Below, in pieces: positions 28,861 to 29,252 of a stretch of 29,252 nt of DNA. Made by a program: the position numbers and the translations under genes. This stretch comes from Bacteroidales bacterium. Its GTDB lineage: Bacteria; Bacteroidota; Bacteroidia; Bacteroidales; UBA932. The notes under the pieces were generated by a model. The model had not been told where the DNA came from and did not search any database. It saw nothing but the letters and a program-made list of their open reading frames with translations. Location of the stretch: assembly GCA_017535125.1 (NCBI GenBank), contig JAFXUS010000021.1, positions 1 through 29,252 of the forward strand, given 5' to 3'. Every line of letters starts with the position of its first letter. The stretch's first letter is position 1.

Positions 28861-29252
28861 ATGGAACCTAAACGTTATTCATTCAATTACTCGCAGGACA
28901 TCATTCACCTGCAGACCAAGTACGCGCTGTTCAAGCGGGTCGCCAACATCCTTTTCTCCGTCACCTTCGATAACGGATTCGACGAAGGGCGCATGCTTGA
29001 CGCCCTCCAGCTGCTCATCGACCGCAACGACTGCCTCCGCCTGACCTTCGTCAAGGAAGGCAAGCAGATGCGCCAGTTCTTCGAGCCGGCACGCAAGCTG
29101 GGCAAGGTCCCGACCGTCCGCTTCGAGACCACGGCACAGATGGAGGCCTGGATCCGCCGCTTCCGCCGCAAGGGCCTGGACATGACGAAAGGCCAGACCT
29201 TCAAGGCAGTCTTCGCCGTCAACGCCTCCGGCGAGCAGATGGTCTTCATCAA
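28861..29252 (+). CDS. Condensation-domain-like acyltransferase (copy 2, cut by window edge)
   Basis: The first 130 codons of a second condensation-like protein. The frame runs open off the window. YSQDIIHLQTKYALFKRVAN near the N-terminus, RNDCLRLTFVKEGKQ, QFFEPARKLGKVP, RRFRRKG and FKAVFAVNASGEQMVFI line up without large gaps with copy 1, and more than half of the positions look identical by eye. The sequence ends a few residues before the expected HHxxxDG-type motif, so catalytic competence cannot be judged. The start could also be the ATG at 28855, which overlaps the previous stop as ATGA and adds two residues. Confidence 0.75.
   Translation, partial: MEPKRYSFNYSQDIIHLQTKYALFKRVANILFSVTFDNGFDEGRMLDALQLLIDRNDCLRLTFVKEGKQMRQFFEPARKLGKVPTVRFETTAQMEAWIRRFRRKGLDMTKGQTFKAVFAVNASGEQMVFI

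Overview
This 29.3 kb window is from a GC-rich member of the Bacteroidales. The phylum call rests on repeated Bacteroidetes-type promoters (a -7 box TAnnTTTG about 19-20 bp downstream of a TTG/TTTG), weak or absent Shine-Dalgarno sequences, a Bacteroidota-style FabI and HtpG, GH2 and GH97 glycosidases, and membrane-anchored LytTR regulators. High GC and dense gene packing would suit Rikenellaceae or the uncultured UBA932/Cryptobacteroides group, but the genus cannot be fixed from this sequence alone. There are no phage, integrase, transposase, CRISPR or rRNA genes. Most of the window is ordinary chromosome.

Layout. 1-985 (-): nadD (cut by the window edge) and gmk. 1062-2066 (+): class II fructose-bisphosphate aldolase, fired from a perfectly symmetrical divergent promoter shared with gmk. 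2255-5218 (-): secreted GH2 beta-galactosidase. 5247-5372: hairpin-rich spacer with a dispersed palindromic repeat and the probable terminator of the next operon. 5375-9528 (-): a tightly coupled fatty-acid operon, acyl-CoA/ACP synthetase > fabF > fabZ > fabI. 9827-11495 (+): membrane LytTR regulator followed by a short mannose-1-phosphate guanylyltransferase. 11545-11723 (+): two tRNA-Lys genes (TTT, CTT). 11777-13316 (-): two paralogous RsiV/DUF3298-like lipoproteins. 13384-15387 (+): GH97 glycosidase. 15368-16204 (-): HAD phosphatase. 16335-17981 (+): second acyl-CoA synthetase. 18066-19925 (+): htpG. 20055-25505 (-): guanine-nucleotide operon guaB > guaA > a second PPase-only guaA > NCS2 uracil/xanthine permease.

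The most unusual region is the right end (25580-29252). A second membrane LytTR regulator is transcribed divergently from a stand-alone protein with a degenerate NRPS condensation-domain HHxxxDG motif. That is followed by a secreted TPR-like protein and a second condensation-like protein that runs off the window. The two promoter regions of this locus are paralogous: about 60 of 84 positions match without gaps, with GTCAC-type motifs at 20 bp spacing and the -7 box exactly 73 bp from the same motif in both. This looks like a small regulon controlled by the adjacent LytTR protein, around an acyltransferase/condensation system that I cannot name.

Other points worth a look are the tandem guaA duplication lacking the glutaminase half, the truncated ManC, the accessory-looking FAS-II operon without its own ACP, and two near-identical copies of a palindromic repeat placed directly after stop codons.
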